Program-made: the position numbers and the translations under genes
The notes under the pieces: model-generated
Told to the model about the DNA's origin: nothing
Seen by the model: only the letters and a program-made list of their open reading frames with translations
Database searches by the model: none
DNA from: Ustilaginoidea virens
Lineage: Eukaryota > Ascomycota > Sordariomycetes > Hypocreales > Clavicipitaceae
Reading direction: 5' to 3'
Assembly (NCBI RefSeq): GCF_000687475.1
Contig: NC_057317.1
Span: forward strand, 6,634,501 to 6,698,500
Length of the DNA: 64,000 nt
Shown: piece by piece, positions 46,403 through 58,166 of the stretch
Numbering within the stretch: the first letter of the stretch is position 1
Layout: each line of letters opens with the position of its first letter

Positions 46403-47002
46403 TTAGCAGCTTATTATTTTTTCTTTTGCTATATTTTGCTTTATACCAGATAGTTATTATATATAGGCAAGTCTAGATAGACAGAGATGAATTCATATAT
46501 ATACTATATAAAGATTCCCTCTAAATATATAATCAAGTTAACTAAATGAAAGTAAGCTTATATATATATACTACTGTAGCTGGCATACGTAGGCAGCCCT
46601 AATTATACTAATGTCTAATACCTTTATACTAATATATATAGGAAACCTAAGGACCGGGGGAAAAACCTATATACGGTCGTATATATGACGGACTGGCCCT
46701 AGGGCGACTGCGAATAGGCGTCAATCGGATATATTGATAAAACTAAGGAGGAAGGGAGAAGAGCCCGAATCGGGTCCCTTCCGCAGTCTATATACATCCA
46801 TATGTGGCGCGGGCTAGAGCCCTAACGTTGCCCTTATAGGCCCGCGCGTCTACCTTATATTATCCGTTCCGGACTAGATACAGACGCAGCCCGAGCCTCA
46901 GTTAATCTATAATACGGGTATAGCCTGAGTCCGTAACATACCCCCCTTCGCCGGGAAAAATTTCACCCGTTCCGTATCGGGGTTACTATAGGGTTCGACA
47001 TT
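46403..47002. other. Unassigned sequence between the SNF2-like gene and duplication B
   Basis: No gene. The block 46640-47000 is GC-richer than its surroundings and has a GTAACATACCCCCCTTCGCC stretch that looks like the junction of an old LTR and leader, but no partner LTR or duplication was found. Confidence 0.35.
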
Positions 47003-47039
47003 AGAGTCCCTTCTGGGGGCAGGGTCAGGCCAGTGGGTC

Positions 47040-47640
47040 GCAGGTTCGGTATATACAGATGCGCGCAAATTTTCGCGTGCACGCAAAGTACCGCTCCACT
47101 AAAAAAAAAATTTCCTAGCTTAATTCAGACAAGTGAGGGGCAACCAGTCGCATAGAGTACTAGTATATTAAGAGGCGCGCAAATTTTTGCGTGCATGTAA
47201 AGTACTACTCTATAATTAAGGGGCAACTGGTTGCTCTGCTCTAAGTGGCAACCATTCGCATAAAGTACTTCTACATAGAGAGCCACGCAAAATTCGCATA
47301 CATATAAAGTACTACTCTATAAATAAGGGGCAACCGTTCGTATAAGGTACTAGTACATATAGAGCCACGCAAAATTCGCATGCATATAAAGTACCACTCT
47401 ACAAATAAAGGGCAACTATTTGCCTAGGTAACCATTTACCTAAAAAACTATTTACCTAGGCAACCATTTCACTAGGTAACCATTTGCCTAGGCAACTATT
47501 AGTATATATAGAGGCATATAAATTTTCGTGTGTATATAAAGTACCGCTCTATAATTAAGGGGCAACTATTTCCTTAGGCAAATACTTATAGAGGCATGCA
47601 AAATCTATATGCATATAAAATACCGCTCTTTAAGTAATTA
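47040..47640. repeat. Degenerate repeats with CGCAAA...GTAAAGTACC phrases
   Basis: Irregular units of about 90-120 bp, each with CGCGCAAATTTTCGCGTGCA-like and AAAGTACCGCTCTA-like phrases followed by GGGGCAACCATTTGC-like sequence. They share phrases with the 237-bp array and look like its older, shuffled relatives. They recur at about 58840-59440. Confidence 0.7.
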
Positions 47641-47650
47641 TTTGACTAAA

Positions 47651-48817
47651 GTATCACTATATACTATATACTATTAAACTCGCGTGTATATAAAGTATCC
47701 GACTGTTGTTATTTTTTTAAGCTAAATCTGGAAAATCATCTGGCGATAGGGGTATTATACCTATATACCTACCAAATATTAAATCGACTTAGTACATACT
47801 CATATGCGCTAAATTTCGCGTGCATATAAAGTACCGCTTTACAATAAGGGGCAACTATTTGCTCCCTAGGGCAACCAGTTAAGTAAAGTATCACTACATA
47901 CTATACACTATTAAACTCGCGTATATGTAAAGTATCCGACTATCGTTATTTTTTTAAGCTAAATCTGGAAAATTATCTGGCGATAGGGGTATTGTACCTA
48001 CGTACCTACTAAATATTAAATCGACTCAGTATATACTTATATACGCTAAATTTCGCGTGCATATAAAGTACCGCTCTACAATAAGGGGCAACCATTTGCT
48101 CCCTAGGGTAACCAGTTGAGTAAAGTATTACTACATACTATATACTATTAAACTCGCGTGCACGTAAAGTATCCGACTATCGTTATTTTTTTAAGCTAAA
48201 TCTGGAAAATCCTCTGGCGATAGGGGTGTTGTACCTACGTACCTACCAAATATTAAATCGACTCAGTATATGCTTATATGCGCTAAATTTCGCGTGTATA
48301 TAAAGTACCGCTCTATAATAAAGGGCAACCATTTGCTCCCTAGGGCAACCAGTTGAGTAAAGTATCACTATATATTATGCACTATTAAACTCGCGTGCAC
48401 GTAAAGTATCCGACTGTCGTTATTTTTTTAAGCCAAATCTAGAAAATCCTCTAGCAATAGGGGTGTTATACCTACATACCTACTAAATATTAAATCGACT
48501 TAGTATATACTTATATACGCTAAATTTCGCGTGCATATAAAGTACCGCTCTACAATAAGGGGCAACTATTTACTCCCTAGGGCAACCAATTGAGTAAAAT
48601 ATTACTATATACTATACACTATTAAACTCGCGTATATGTAAAGTATCCGACTATCGTTGTTTTTTTAAGCTAAATCTGGAAAATCCTTTGGCGATAGGGG
48701 TGTTGTACCTATATACCTACTAAATATTAAATCGATTTAGTATATGCTCGTATGCGCTAAATTTCGCGTGCATATAAAGTACCGCTTTATAAGTAAAGGG
48801 CAAATATTTGACTAAAG
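47651..48817. repeat. 237-bp satellite array, five units
   Basis: GTATCAC or GTATTAC starts at 47651, 47888, 48125, 48362 and 48599, exactly 237 bp apart; the last unit is about 219 bp. Each unit has CTATTAAACTCGCG, a TTTTTTTAAGC run, GATAGGGGT, AAATATTAAATCGACT and CTCCCTAGGGCAACCAGTT. No coding capacity. Seven units are present in copy 2. Confidence 0.95.
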
Positions 48818-48868
48818 TATTACTATATATTATGCACTATAAAATTCGCGTATATATAAAGTATCCTA

Positions 48869-49255
48869 AAGGCGCGCAAGCAATATACGTAATCACCTTA
48901 CTGTAAAGGCTGGCAGGGGATTCGGCAAAAGGCGCGCAAGCAATACACATAACCTCACTCTAAAGGCATATAGTGCATACAGCAAAAGGCGCGCAAGCAA
49001 TACACGTGACCTCACTCTAAAGGCATGCAGGGCATATAGTAAAAGGCGCGTAAGTAATATACGTGACCTTACTCTAAAGGCATGCAGTGCATACAGCAAA
49101 AGGCGCGTAAGCAATATACGTGACCTCACTCTAAAGGCATGCAGTGCATATAGCAAAAGGCGCGCAAGCAATATATATAACCTCACTCTAAAGGCATATA
49201 GGGCATATAGCAAAAGGCGCGCAAGCAATACACGTGACCTTACTCTAAATATAGG
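48869..49255. repeat. 57-bp minisatellite, seven unit starts
   Basis: AAGGCGCGCAAGCAATA-like units step by 57 bp after a first step of 60 bp. 57 is a multiple of three, so the reverse strand is open for 135 codons as 19-residue repeats; this is treated as a by-product. Ten unit starts are present in copy 2. Confidence 0.92.
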
Positions 49256-49509
49256 CAGACGCGCTATTAGTATATATAATATTACCCTAAAGGCGTGCAT
49301 ATTAAATAAACCACTTCAGACCTGCAGGTCCTAACTATACTATTGATTTAGTAGAAGTAAGATATATCTTCTTTATTCGTTTATTATTTCCCTTTATATA
49401 CGCACCCTATATTATAATAGGTACCCTTTAATTCCTAATACTAGTACTACCACTCTATAGCATATAGCGCTTTATATATATATCGTACTACCATACATTA
49501 CCTTATATA

Positions 49510-49665
49510 TTTATCTCTTCGGACCTGCAGGTCTTAGTAAGGCTTATATACCTACCTCTTCGGACCTACAGGTCCCAGTAAGGCTTATATACCTACCTCT
49601 TCGGACCTATAGGTCCCAATAAGGCTTATATGCTTATTTATTCGGACCTGTAGGTCCCAATAGGC
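49510..49665. repeat. Tandem palindromic motif units (about 40-52 bp)
   Basis: Four copies of CTCTTCGGACCTRYAGGTCY followed by ARTAAGGCTTATAT. The central bases are GC, AC, AT or GT in different units. Confidence 0.85.
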
Positions 49666-49959
49666 TTCTATCTATACTAGGCGAAGCGGTAATAAGGAGG
49701 AAAAGGGCAGATAGCGCTACATCTAACGATATAGCCTTTTTATATATGCGTACTGCAGTTATATATACGTGCTGCGGTCATATAGGCAGCTGTAGCCGTA
49801 CCGCGGCCTTATATGCTATATACCTAGTTAGATGCGCTAAATAATTGGCTGACTAACCGACTGACTAATAATTCTAATAGCGTTATTACCTTACTTCTTA
49901 CTATTTACTACCTTATAACCTTCTTCCTTACCAGCTTTATTCCCAATCTCTTTACGCAC

Positions 49960-50220
49960 TATCCTTTATATTAATATTCTCCTTTTTCTTTTTTACCCTT
50001 ACTCTCTTTTTTCTTTCTTATTTTTATTCTCCTCTTTCTTTTTTATTTTTACTTTCTTCCTTCTTTTTTATATATTATTCTCTTCCTTCTTTTTTATATT
50101 TTACTCTTTTCTTTCTTTTTTATATATTATTCTCTTTTTTCTTTCTTATATTTTACTCTCTTCCTTTTTTCTTATACTTTACTCTCTTCCTTTTTTTTTA
50201 TATTTTACTCTCCTTTTTAT
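49960..50220. repeat. Pyrimidine tract with TTTTACTCTCTTCCTTC units
   Basis: About 29-bp units of TTTTATATTTTACTCTCTTC type. Such tracts survive RIP because they contain little CA or TG. Similar tracts lie at 50790-50930 and, in copy 2, 62300-62560 and 63130-63250. Confidence 0.8.
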
Positions 50221-50239
50221 AGGATATAATTTAGGCTTG

Positions 50240-50480
50240 TATATATATTATTCAGACCTATAGGTCCCAACAGGGCTTGTATACTTATTTATTTAGACCT
50301 ATATGTCCCAATAGGGCTTGTATACTTATTTATTTAGACCTGCAGGTCCCAATAGGCTTTGTATGCTTATTTATTTAGACCTGTAGGACCTATAGGGCTT
50401 GCATACTTATTTATTCAGACCTATAGGTCCTATAGGGCTTATATGCTTATTTATTCAGACCTATAGGTCCTAATAGGCTT
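50240..50480. repeat. Second tandem palindromic motif array (about 46-50 bp, six units)
   Basis: ATTCAGACCTATAGGTCCYA followed by ATAGGGCTTGTATACTTATT-like sequence, six times. The same array is at 62575-62810 in copy 2. Confidence 0.88.
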
Positions 50481-50975
50481 CTATCTATACTAGGCGAAGT
50501 GGGAAAAAGGAGGAAAAGGGCGGATAGCGCTATATCTAACGATATGGCCTTTATATATATATATACAGCAGTTATATATGCGTACCGCAGTTACGTATGC
50601 GTGCCGCAGATATAAGTGTATACTAGGGTCATATGAGCAGCCGCTGCCATAACGCGGCCACATATGCTATATACCTATGTACCTATTAGGTACGCTTATT
50701 ACTTCCTATAATTTATTGCTACTTTACGACCTTCTTCTTTACCAGCTTAATTTATAGCCTCTTTATCTACTACCTATTATACCTATACTCCCTTCCTTCT
50801 TCCTTACCTTTACTTTTTTTTTTTACTTTTACTTTTATCCTTCTTTTTTTTTTTTACTTTTTTCTGTCTTCTTTTCCTTTACTTTTATCCTTCTTTTTTA
50901 CCTTCTACTTTCTTCCCTCTAGGATATAATTTCCCTATTCTATCGCCGGATTATAATACCTATATTATTATATTA

Positions 50976-53300
50976 ATGCCTCGGCCCTATAAATATTTTC
51001 ATAAGGTTAGTAATATTATAAGTGGGTATAAAGAATTCCTTGAAAATAACTTGGCTAATATAGAGCTATAGGATCGTTATCCTGGCAAAATGCCAGTTTA
51101 TATATCGCTATATAAGCAACGGCTCGCCCGGTCTAATATTATATTATCCTGGCAAAATGCCAGTTTGTATATCTTTATATAAGGATTAGCTCGGCCTATC
51201 TACTACTATATTATCTTTGACGAGATGGGGGTACCTATTAATAAGCTGCAGAAAATGATTTATTAGTAATATTACTTGTACGTAAGATCGACTATACCTA
51301 TATCGCTATACCCAGGCTTTTACTATACTTACCTTATAGGATAGGCAGTAAGAGCGTATAAGAATATCGCTACTAGCGAAGGATTCTATATTGGCGGCAA
51401 AATGCTAATTATTAGTTATTATATATAAGCAGTATTACTCATACGCGAGATTAACTATACCTATATCGCTGCATCCGGCCGTCTATTACGCCTACCTTAT
51501 ACGATAGTAAGTAAGAGCGCATAAGAATATCACTACTAGCGAAAGATTTTATATTAGCGGGAAACCGCTAATGCCTATCTATTACTATATAGTTGATCTT
51601 ATATACGAGTAATATTGCTGATAGTAGTAGAATACGGCCGGGTGTAGCTATATAGGCGTCATCCTGGACGAGATGGGGGTGCCTATAATTAAGCTATAAA
51701 AGATAATATACTAGTAATATTACTTATATGCGAGATCGACTATGCCTGTATTGCTATATCTAGCCGTCTACTATGCCTACCTTACTAGATAGTAAGTAAG
51801 AGCGTATAAAAATATCGCGACCAGCGAAAGAGTATAAATTGGCGGCAAAATATATATGCTATTTTCGGCGATAACGAAAAGATATTTAGTTATAAAGACT
51901 TAAGGATTATATTGCAATACCGAGCAAATAATATGAGACTATATGTGGAAACTATCTATAGCAAGAAGTTAAAACCGCCGATTGGCGTTAATGAGCCTAT
52001 AGATATTAATGCTCTACTTTAAGAGGGAAACTATCTGCCTAAAAGTAGGCTGCCCCCGTTTTTGCTATATAGTATATGCTAATTGGGTCTAGTTGCCTTT
52101 ATAAAAGGTTCCGACTTTAAAAATAGCGCTTAATAACTCGGCAATAATTGGATACCTTTTGGCACTCTTTACGAAACTATCGAGGGACTAAATAGAAAAT
52201 ATAAAGTCTAGAAGGGCAGCTTAGCTAACCCTGCAGTTTTATAGCTAAATATATGTATCTAAATCTTAGTTCCTCTTTTTATCGAGGGCGGTTCCTATAT
52301 TAGCTAGGACTCTAATTTAGACTCGCCTACGCTAGATTTATCCGATATAGACTATTAGACCGTTTTTTTCCTATACTATACGTAAAAATCGACTGATAAA
52401 CTAGAGAAGACTAGTTTGCGTATTGCTATATAAGGAATATATCGGCCTATATACTACTATATTATCTTAGACGAGATTAGGGTGCCTTTTAATAACCTAT
52501 AGAAAATAATATATTAGCAATCTTATTTATACGCAAGATCGATATCGCCTATATGGCTATACCCGGCCTTTTATTATATATACCTTATAGTATAGCGAAT
52601 AAGAGCGCAGGTGTTCTTTGATGAGGTAAAGGATGTATATAGGGAAATATTTATTGCTAAATAAATTGATGAAGATAATAATAAACTAGTCCCGGATAGC
52701 GATAATAGATAAGGCTAAGTAGAGTTGGTAATGCCTGCTTGGCTGCATTTAGAGCTAATTAGCGGGACTATCTGTATAGTCTTTAGCTTTATCGGGAGGG
52801 ATTTAGCATAATAAGTAAAGACTGGGGATTAATCTAGTGGATTTCTCGTATATTTATGCGAATATAAGCTATTATTACTAGGCTCTCTTTTCCAGGTTAT
52901 TAGGATATCATTCCTATAAGCGATACTATAAGAACTAGATGCGTTGACTTTATTTACGGTTGCGGAGAGAAAGACCTAAGAATATTGTAATTAGCGAAAG
53001 ATTCTATATTAGCGGCAAAATGCTAACTCTTGATAATTATATATCAGTACTATTACTTATATGCTAGATCGGCTACTCCTCTATCGCTATACCCGCCCGT
53101 TTTCTATATGTATCTTGCCAAATAGTAAGTAAAAGCGCATAAGAATATCGCAATTAGTAAAGGATTTTAGTTTAGCGGCAAAATGCCACCCGATTTTTAG
53201 TTATAATATATTAACTTTATTTACGGTTATAAAGAGAAAGACCTTAGAGTTGACTAATTAGCAAAGGGAATAGCTCTACCTAGCGCTAATAAGACTTAGG
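50976..53300 (+). pseudogene. Decayed coding region with repeated exon-like blocks, unrecognised
   Basis: ATG 50976 (ATA in copy 2) opens a readable RIP-decayed frame starting MPRPYKYFHKVSN. Blocks encoding DEMGVPINKLQK-like and RAYKNIATSEGFYIGGKM-like sequence recur at about 51220-51410, 51660-51850, 52460-52620 and partly at 53040-53190 and 54090-54210. A less repetitive coding-looking stretch lies at about 51860-52440 (LGNNWIPFGTLYETIEGL). It could be a decayed gene family with repeated modules, or several nested gene fragments. No family recognised. Confidence 0.4.
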
Positions 53301-53776
53301 CCCCTAAATTTAGGTCTTTTAGCGGTATCGGCTCTTTTTTTCACTACCTAACTCGATATAGAGGTGTCCTTAGGCTATAGGCATTCTATCTAGCTTATTA
53401 ATAGCTAAAGAAGATAATAGCTGAAGAAGATAATGGCTAAAGAAGATAATTATTATAGCCCCTAGGCTATAGGCATTCTATCTAGCTTATTAACGGCGGA
53501 AGAAAATAATAACTAAAGAAGATAAATATTACGGCCCCTAGGCATTAATAATTTTCTATAATGGCGCAACCGCGTAGTATAGGGCAATATCACTTACTAG
53601 CTAATAGCAGCCGTCTGCCCCGCTCACCTAGACTATGCACTATATATGCATTGTATAGCTAGGCGTGCTTTAGTCTTAGTATACAGTATGGCTTTATTTA
53701 GCTGCTCTAACTTCCCCCTTCTACCTCTTATCCGCCTTAGTTAGCAGTAAAATACCAACTAACTAATAGTCATTCT
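53301..53776. other. No gene recognised; short duplications
   Basis: CCTAGGCTATAGGCATTCTA and AAGAAGATAAT blocks are each repeated (53365 and 53461; 53405-53450). Otherwise ordinary RIP-mutated sequence. Confidence 0.45.
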
Positions 53777-53780
53777 ATAT

Positions 53781-54095
53781 TAGTATAGGCATAAAGGAGA
53801 ACTGCGGTTCTCTATAAACCTCGATAAAAATAGGCAGCTAGCCGGTGCTCTGGTATGAGATTTAGCACGCTTTCTCGTCACACTGCGAGCCATAACTAAA
53901 GTGTATATTAGCCACTCTTACCTTATAATCTTCCTAATGCCTAACTACTACTAATTAGTATAGGTATAAAGGAGAACTGTGGTTCTCTATAAACCTCGAT
54001 GAAAACAGGCAGCTAGCTAATACTCTAGTACGAGATTTAGTATGCTTTTTTATCATACTGCGAGCTATAACTAAAGTGTATATTAGCCACTCTTA
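53781..54095. repeat. Direct repeat pair, 175-bp step, with hairpin
   Basis: TAGTATAGGYATAAAGGAGA starts at 53781 and 53956, and about 140 bp match in each unit. Both copies have GAGAACTGYGGTTCTC, a 6-bp-arm hairpin. Confidence 0.85.
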
Positions 54096-54456
54096 AGATA
54101 ATATACTAGCAATATTACTTATACGCGAGATCGACCACGCCTATATTACTGCATCCGGCTGTCTACTACGCCCACCTTGCCAGATAGCAAGCAAGAGCGC
54201 TAATTCTATATAGGCTATAGGCCTTACTTAGTATACCTTTACTAATTTACCGTAAATAGATAAAGAGAGTATTCTAAGGGCTATAATATAGCGCTAGGCG
54301 ATAAGGAATCCGCTCCCTAGGATACAAAAGGCTAAAGCGAACGGCCACTATAGTATATATATAGACTCGCTCCTTTAACTAAATATTATAGCGGCATTTA
54401 ATATAGTGATTATACCCGCCTTATCTACTTACCCTTAAATAAAGGACTCCTACTAT

Positions 54457-54900
54457 ATGGAGAAGATCTATAACGGACCTAAGAGCTACCGCTTAATTGC
54501 TAAGGCTAATAGAGCCATATTTAAGCTATACCGTATGCATAGCGGCACGATAATTAAGCCTATAACGGCCGAGGAGGAAGGTTTCGCTAAGCTTAAGCCT
54601 ATCTACCTGCTTACTAGTAGTAGCCTAAACAAGCAGTAGATATAGTAGCGCTTTAGGGATATAGCTGAGAAGGGGAATATAGAGCCGCCTATTATGGCGG
54701 CAGACTGGCTTACAGATGTAGCTATAGTGCAGTAAGTGCGATTTAAAGACAAGTTTCTAATTAAAAACTTTAGCCGAAAGACTCTTTTTTATAAAAGTAT
54801 TAACCTATAAGGCTTTCTGGAAATATAGCTTAACCATCGCAATAAGGCTATTTTAGGCCTGGTCAATCGTCTTTCTAGAAAGATAGCTTAACCATCGCAA
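54457..54900 (+). pseudogene. Short decayed coding remnant
   Basis: A frame from ATG 54457 reads 60 codons to 54639 and continues past Gln-type TAG/TAA to about 54880 (GPKSYRLIAKANRAIFKLY, IMAADWLTDV, KDKFLIKNFSRKTLFYKS). It looks like real protein but I recognise no family. It leads directly into the 161-bp array, whose unit shares AATAAGGCTATTTTAGGCCT with its end. Confidence 0.4.
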
Positions 54901-55610
54901 TAAGGCTATTTTAGGCCTAATTAATCCGTAATAATGACGAGCAGATATTGAAAAAAATTTTGCGGACTTAAAGTTATTGGAGGACCCGTACCTAAAAATG
55001 TATAGCGTCGTTCCGGAAAGAGGGCTTTATATAAGCCATTCTAATATACTGACCATCGCAATAAGGCTATTTCGGGCCTGATTAATCCGCAATAACAATA
55101 AGTAGATATTAAAAATAATATTACGGACTTAAAGTTATCGGAGGACCTATACCTGAAAATATATAGCATCATTCCGGAAAGAGGGCTTTATATAAGCTAT
55201 TCTAATATACTAACTATCGCAATAAGGCTATTTCGGGCCTAGTTAATCCGTAATAACAACGAGTAGATATTAAAAATAATATTACGGACTTGAAGTTGTT
55301 AGAGGACTTGTACCTAAAAATGTATAGCGTCTTTCCGGAAAGAGGGCTTTATATAAGCCATTCTAATATACTAACCATCGCAATAAGGCTATTTCGGGCC
55401 TAGTCAATCTGTAATAACGATAAGCAGATATTGAAAATAATATTGCGGACTTAAAGTTATCGAAGGACCTATACCTGAAAATATATAGCATCGGTCTAGA
55501 AAGAGTGCTTTATATAAGCTATTCTAACGTACTAACCGTTGTAATAAGGCTATTTCGGGCCTGGTCAATAGGCTTTCCAGGAAGAGGGCTTTATATAAGC
55601 CACTCTAGGG
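54901..55610. repeat. 161-bp tandem array (four units plus partial)
   Basis: TAAGGCTATTT starts at 54901, 55062, 55223, 55384 and 55545, each 161 bp apart. Units hold AGATATTAAAAATAATATTA, GGACTTAAAGTTAT and GGAAAGAGGGCTTTATATAA. Units differ by RIP-type changes. Confidence 0.93.
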
Positions 55611-56042
55611 TCCGTTGCAATTAAAATAGAAATAGGAAATATAGTAGAGGCAGAGGATATAAAAGCAGAGGCATTTAATAATAAGGATTTATATAAGTAT
55701 AATTAATAAGATAATAAGCGATAAAAAAAGGGAGATAAGGTTATAAATATATAATACTCCTACTAGGCATTAGCTTATAGTTAGCGGCATTAGCTCCTAG
55801 TCGGCATTAATAAGCATAGGTTTAGTGCATATATTTAAATTCGGGATGTGTATAAAGCCGACGATATGTGTGTTTTATATGGTGGGACTATAAGCCTTGG
55901 TGGGGCACCTATTGGTGATATATATATACCGCGGGCTGCTGTAAGTCAGGTGATAGGCGGCCACCTGACCTAAGTATATGCAGCGAGTCGATTCCGCCAC
56001 TATATATCGGTGCATCCTCGCACGTAGGAACTATTCTATACT
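55611..56042. other. Intergenic; hairpin at about 55950
   Basis: No gene. GTCAGGTG and CACCTGAC (about 55948 and 55965) form an 8-bp-arm hairpin with a 9-base loop, in a stretch that keeps more CA/TG than its surroundings. It may be the edge of an LTR remnant of another family. Confidence 0.4.
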
Positions 56043-56047
56043 GGCAC
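56043..56047. other. Target site duplication GGCAC of the solo LTR
   Basis: GGCAC at 56043-56047 and again at 56380-56384, directly flanking the solo LTR. Confidence 0.85.
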
Positions 56048-56379
56048 TATTAATGCCATATCAAGGGGTACCTATTTATATATAGGGTCGCGCGTATAGT
56101 ATAATATACCCATTGATTACGAAGCAAAGGTATTCTATTATTTTGCTAATAACTATTTAAGAAAGTAGGAAAGAGGCAAAAGAGAGGAATTACACAATAT
56201 AGCCTCGGTTATACGCATACTATAGTCACGTGCCTTGGCGTGGTCGGGCCGGGCTGCCTGCGTGCCCTATTAGGCATAGGGGGTAAACGGGCAAAAGTGG
56301 CCATATCGTGCGCAGCGGCACGCAGCATATCTATCGCAGTATATGCCCAATTAGGCACCTTACGACAGCGATTCCAATA
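56048..56379 (-). repeat. Solo LTR of the young LTR family, RIPed, reverse strand
   Basis: Read on the reverse strand, 56379 down to 56048 matches the 339-bp LTR from its TGTCGG end (now TATTGG) to its CAACA end (now CAATA-like), including GGCACGCAGGCAGCCCGGCC, the pyrimidine stretch and CGCGCGACCC-like sequence. Changes are mostly C/T and G/A. The flanks are GGCAC at 56043-56047 and 56380-56384. No internal sequence remains, so it arose by LTR-LTR recombination. Confidence 0.88.
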
Positions 56380-56384
56380 GGCAC

Positions 56385-56634
56385 AGTTATTATAGCTAGG
56401 CTAATATAACTATCGATTCTAATATTCTATTTCCAGTAAGGTAGATATCGTTTAGTATACCTAATTATATCAGGCCTTTATATATAGCGCGCTATATATC
56501 GCCGCGCCACGCCGAGCACTACTGCTATATCTGCATCCTCGTCGTGCAGTAGATAGCTCGCTTATTCCTACTGCTCTCCCTCTTCGAAGCATATATATAG
56601 GTTAGGTAGCTAGGGCACTCGTATATACCATATT
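56385..56634. other. Intergenic, no gene seen
   Basis: Sequence between the solo LTR and duplication A copy 2. It keeps some GC-rich words (CGCCGCGCCACGCCGAGCAC near 56501). Nothing recognisable. Confidence 0.5.
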
Positions 56635-57072
56635 GCTAAGACATATGGTAATGCCCGATCGCGGCCCTTAACCTCTTACCAGCCTCTTTCCCTTAGATAA
56701 GGCACCTACCTATATGCGTAGGGCAGCATAGCCATATAGGTAACCCTCCCATATATATAGACCAGGTGAAGCTTCGGACCTACAGGTTTAAACTAGCTAT
56801 TTAGTGCCGCCCCCATTAGCAGCGCCCGTCCTATCGGCTATATAACCAGTCTTAGCCTAGCCGGTCTTATCCTAGCCGACCTTTTAATATACCACCCTAG
56901 TAATAGCAGCTCACCTATAAAGCCTAAAGTGGGTTTTAGTAGGGGCTGGTAGACTTGGCCTTAGAGTTATCGTAAAAGGGGATAAAGCCTGCCGCTTATC
57001 CCCGATTAACTACTCCTCCCTTATAGCTGCCTCTACGGACTAACCGAGCGAAGGTTGCCTAGTATATAGGCC

Positions 57073-57077
57073 AGTAT
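57073..57077. other. Empty integration site of the young LTR element
   Basis: A single AGTAT between GGCC and AGGCCTATC, where copy 1 has AGTAT, the 2,952-bp element and AGTAT. Confidence 0.93.
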
Positions 57078-57238
57078 AGGCCTATCTAGACCTGTACGTC
57101 CGAACCAGCCTCCCAGCATCGCATATACTAATACAGCCTAGAGTAAGTAATATACTATAGAGACACTATACTACCGTATAGGGTTCCTATATTCGCGAAC
57201 GACCGCGTGCTCCTTATGCATAGGCTCGCCTAGGCCTA

Positions 57239-57740
57239 TTCGGACCTGCAGGTCCTAACCGGCTACACACACTACCGGGTCCTAATACAGCCTATATCAT
57301 AGAATCTACTATAGACGCACCATAATATATAGCTTATATCGGCCCACGACCGCGGTAACCTTCGGCATAGGCTAGTATATACTAGTATAGACCTATTCGG
57401 ACCTATAGGTCCCAACCGGCTACGTAGGCTACTAGATCCTAATATAACCTATATTATGGAATCTACTATAGACGCACCATAATATATAGCTTATATCGGC
57501 CCACGACTGCGGTAACCTTCGGCATAGGCCAGCATATACTAGCATAGACCTATTCGGACCTGCAGGTCCCAACCGGCCATATAGGCCACCAGATCCTAAT
57601 ATAACCTATATCATAGAATCTACTATAGACGCACCATAATATATGGCTTATATCGGCCCACGACTGTAGTAACCTTCGGCATAGGCCAGTATATGCTAGC
57701 GCAGACCTATTCGGACCTACAGGTCCTAACCGGCCCCTTA
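57239..57740 (+). repeat. 157-bp tandem array, copy 2
   Basis: Starts at 57239, 57396, 57553 and 57710, the same 157-bp step as at 3562-4057. The motif centres are TGCA, TATA, TGCA and TACA in turn. Confidence 0.92.
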
Positions 57741-58166
57741 GACTACTATACATATAGAAGTTATAAGCACTAGAGTGTATAAGTAATAGGCAGAGGATAA
57801 TGCGCGAGCCCTAATAAGATAGCCTATATACTAGTAGGTATAGTAGTGCGGCTCTACTGGTGCGGCTCTACTACTATAGGTCCTACAGTAGGGCTAGCAA
57901 CTCCTAGTGCAGGGAAAAGCGGGGTATGCCTTATAATTCGGTGCGCCGACTTACCTAATACTCTTAAGTTACTATAGAATTATATAGGAACTGCTATTAT
58001 AGCTTATTTACTCTTATTATAGATAATAGAGAATTATATATATACGATCTGACTATATTTTATTTTAGTACCTACTTTTTTTTTTTTTTTTCCTATAAAT
58101 TCGTTCTTCTTCTCTCTTCTTTCCTTTCTTTTTTCTTCCCCTTTTATCCCTCCTTTCTTCTTTTTT

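Larger units (their letters stand above)
47003..51666. repeat. Segmental duplication B, copy 1
   Basis: Collinear with 58801-64000, starting at AGAGTCCCTTCTGGGGGCAG in both. Copy 2 is about 536 bp longer, mostly because it has two more 237-bp units and three more 57-bp units. The right end of the shared part is set only by the window end. Confidence 0.93.
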
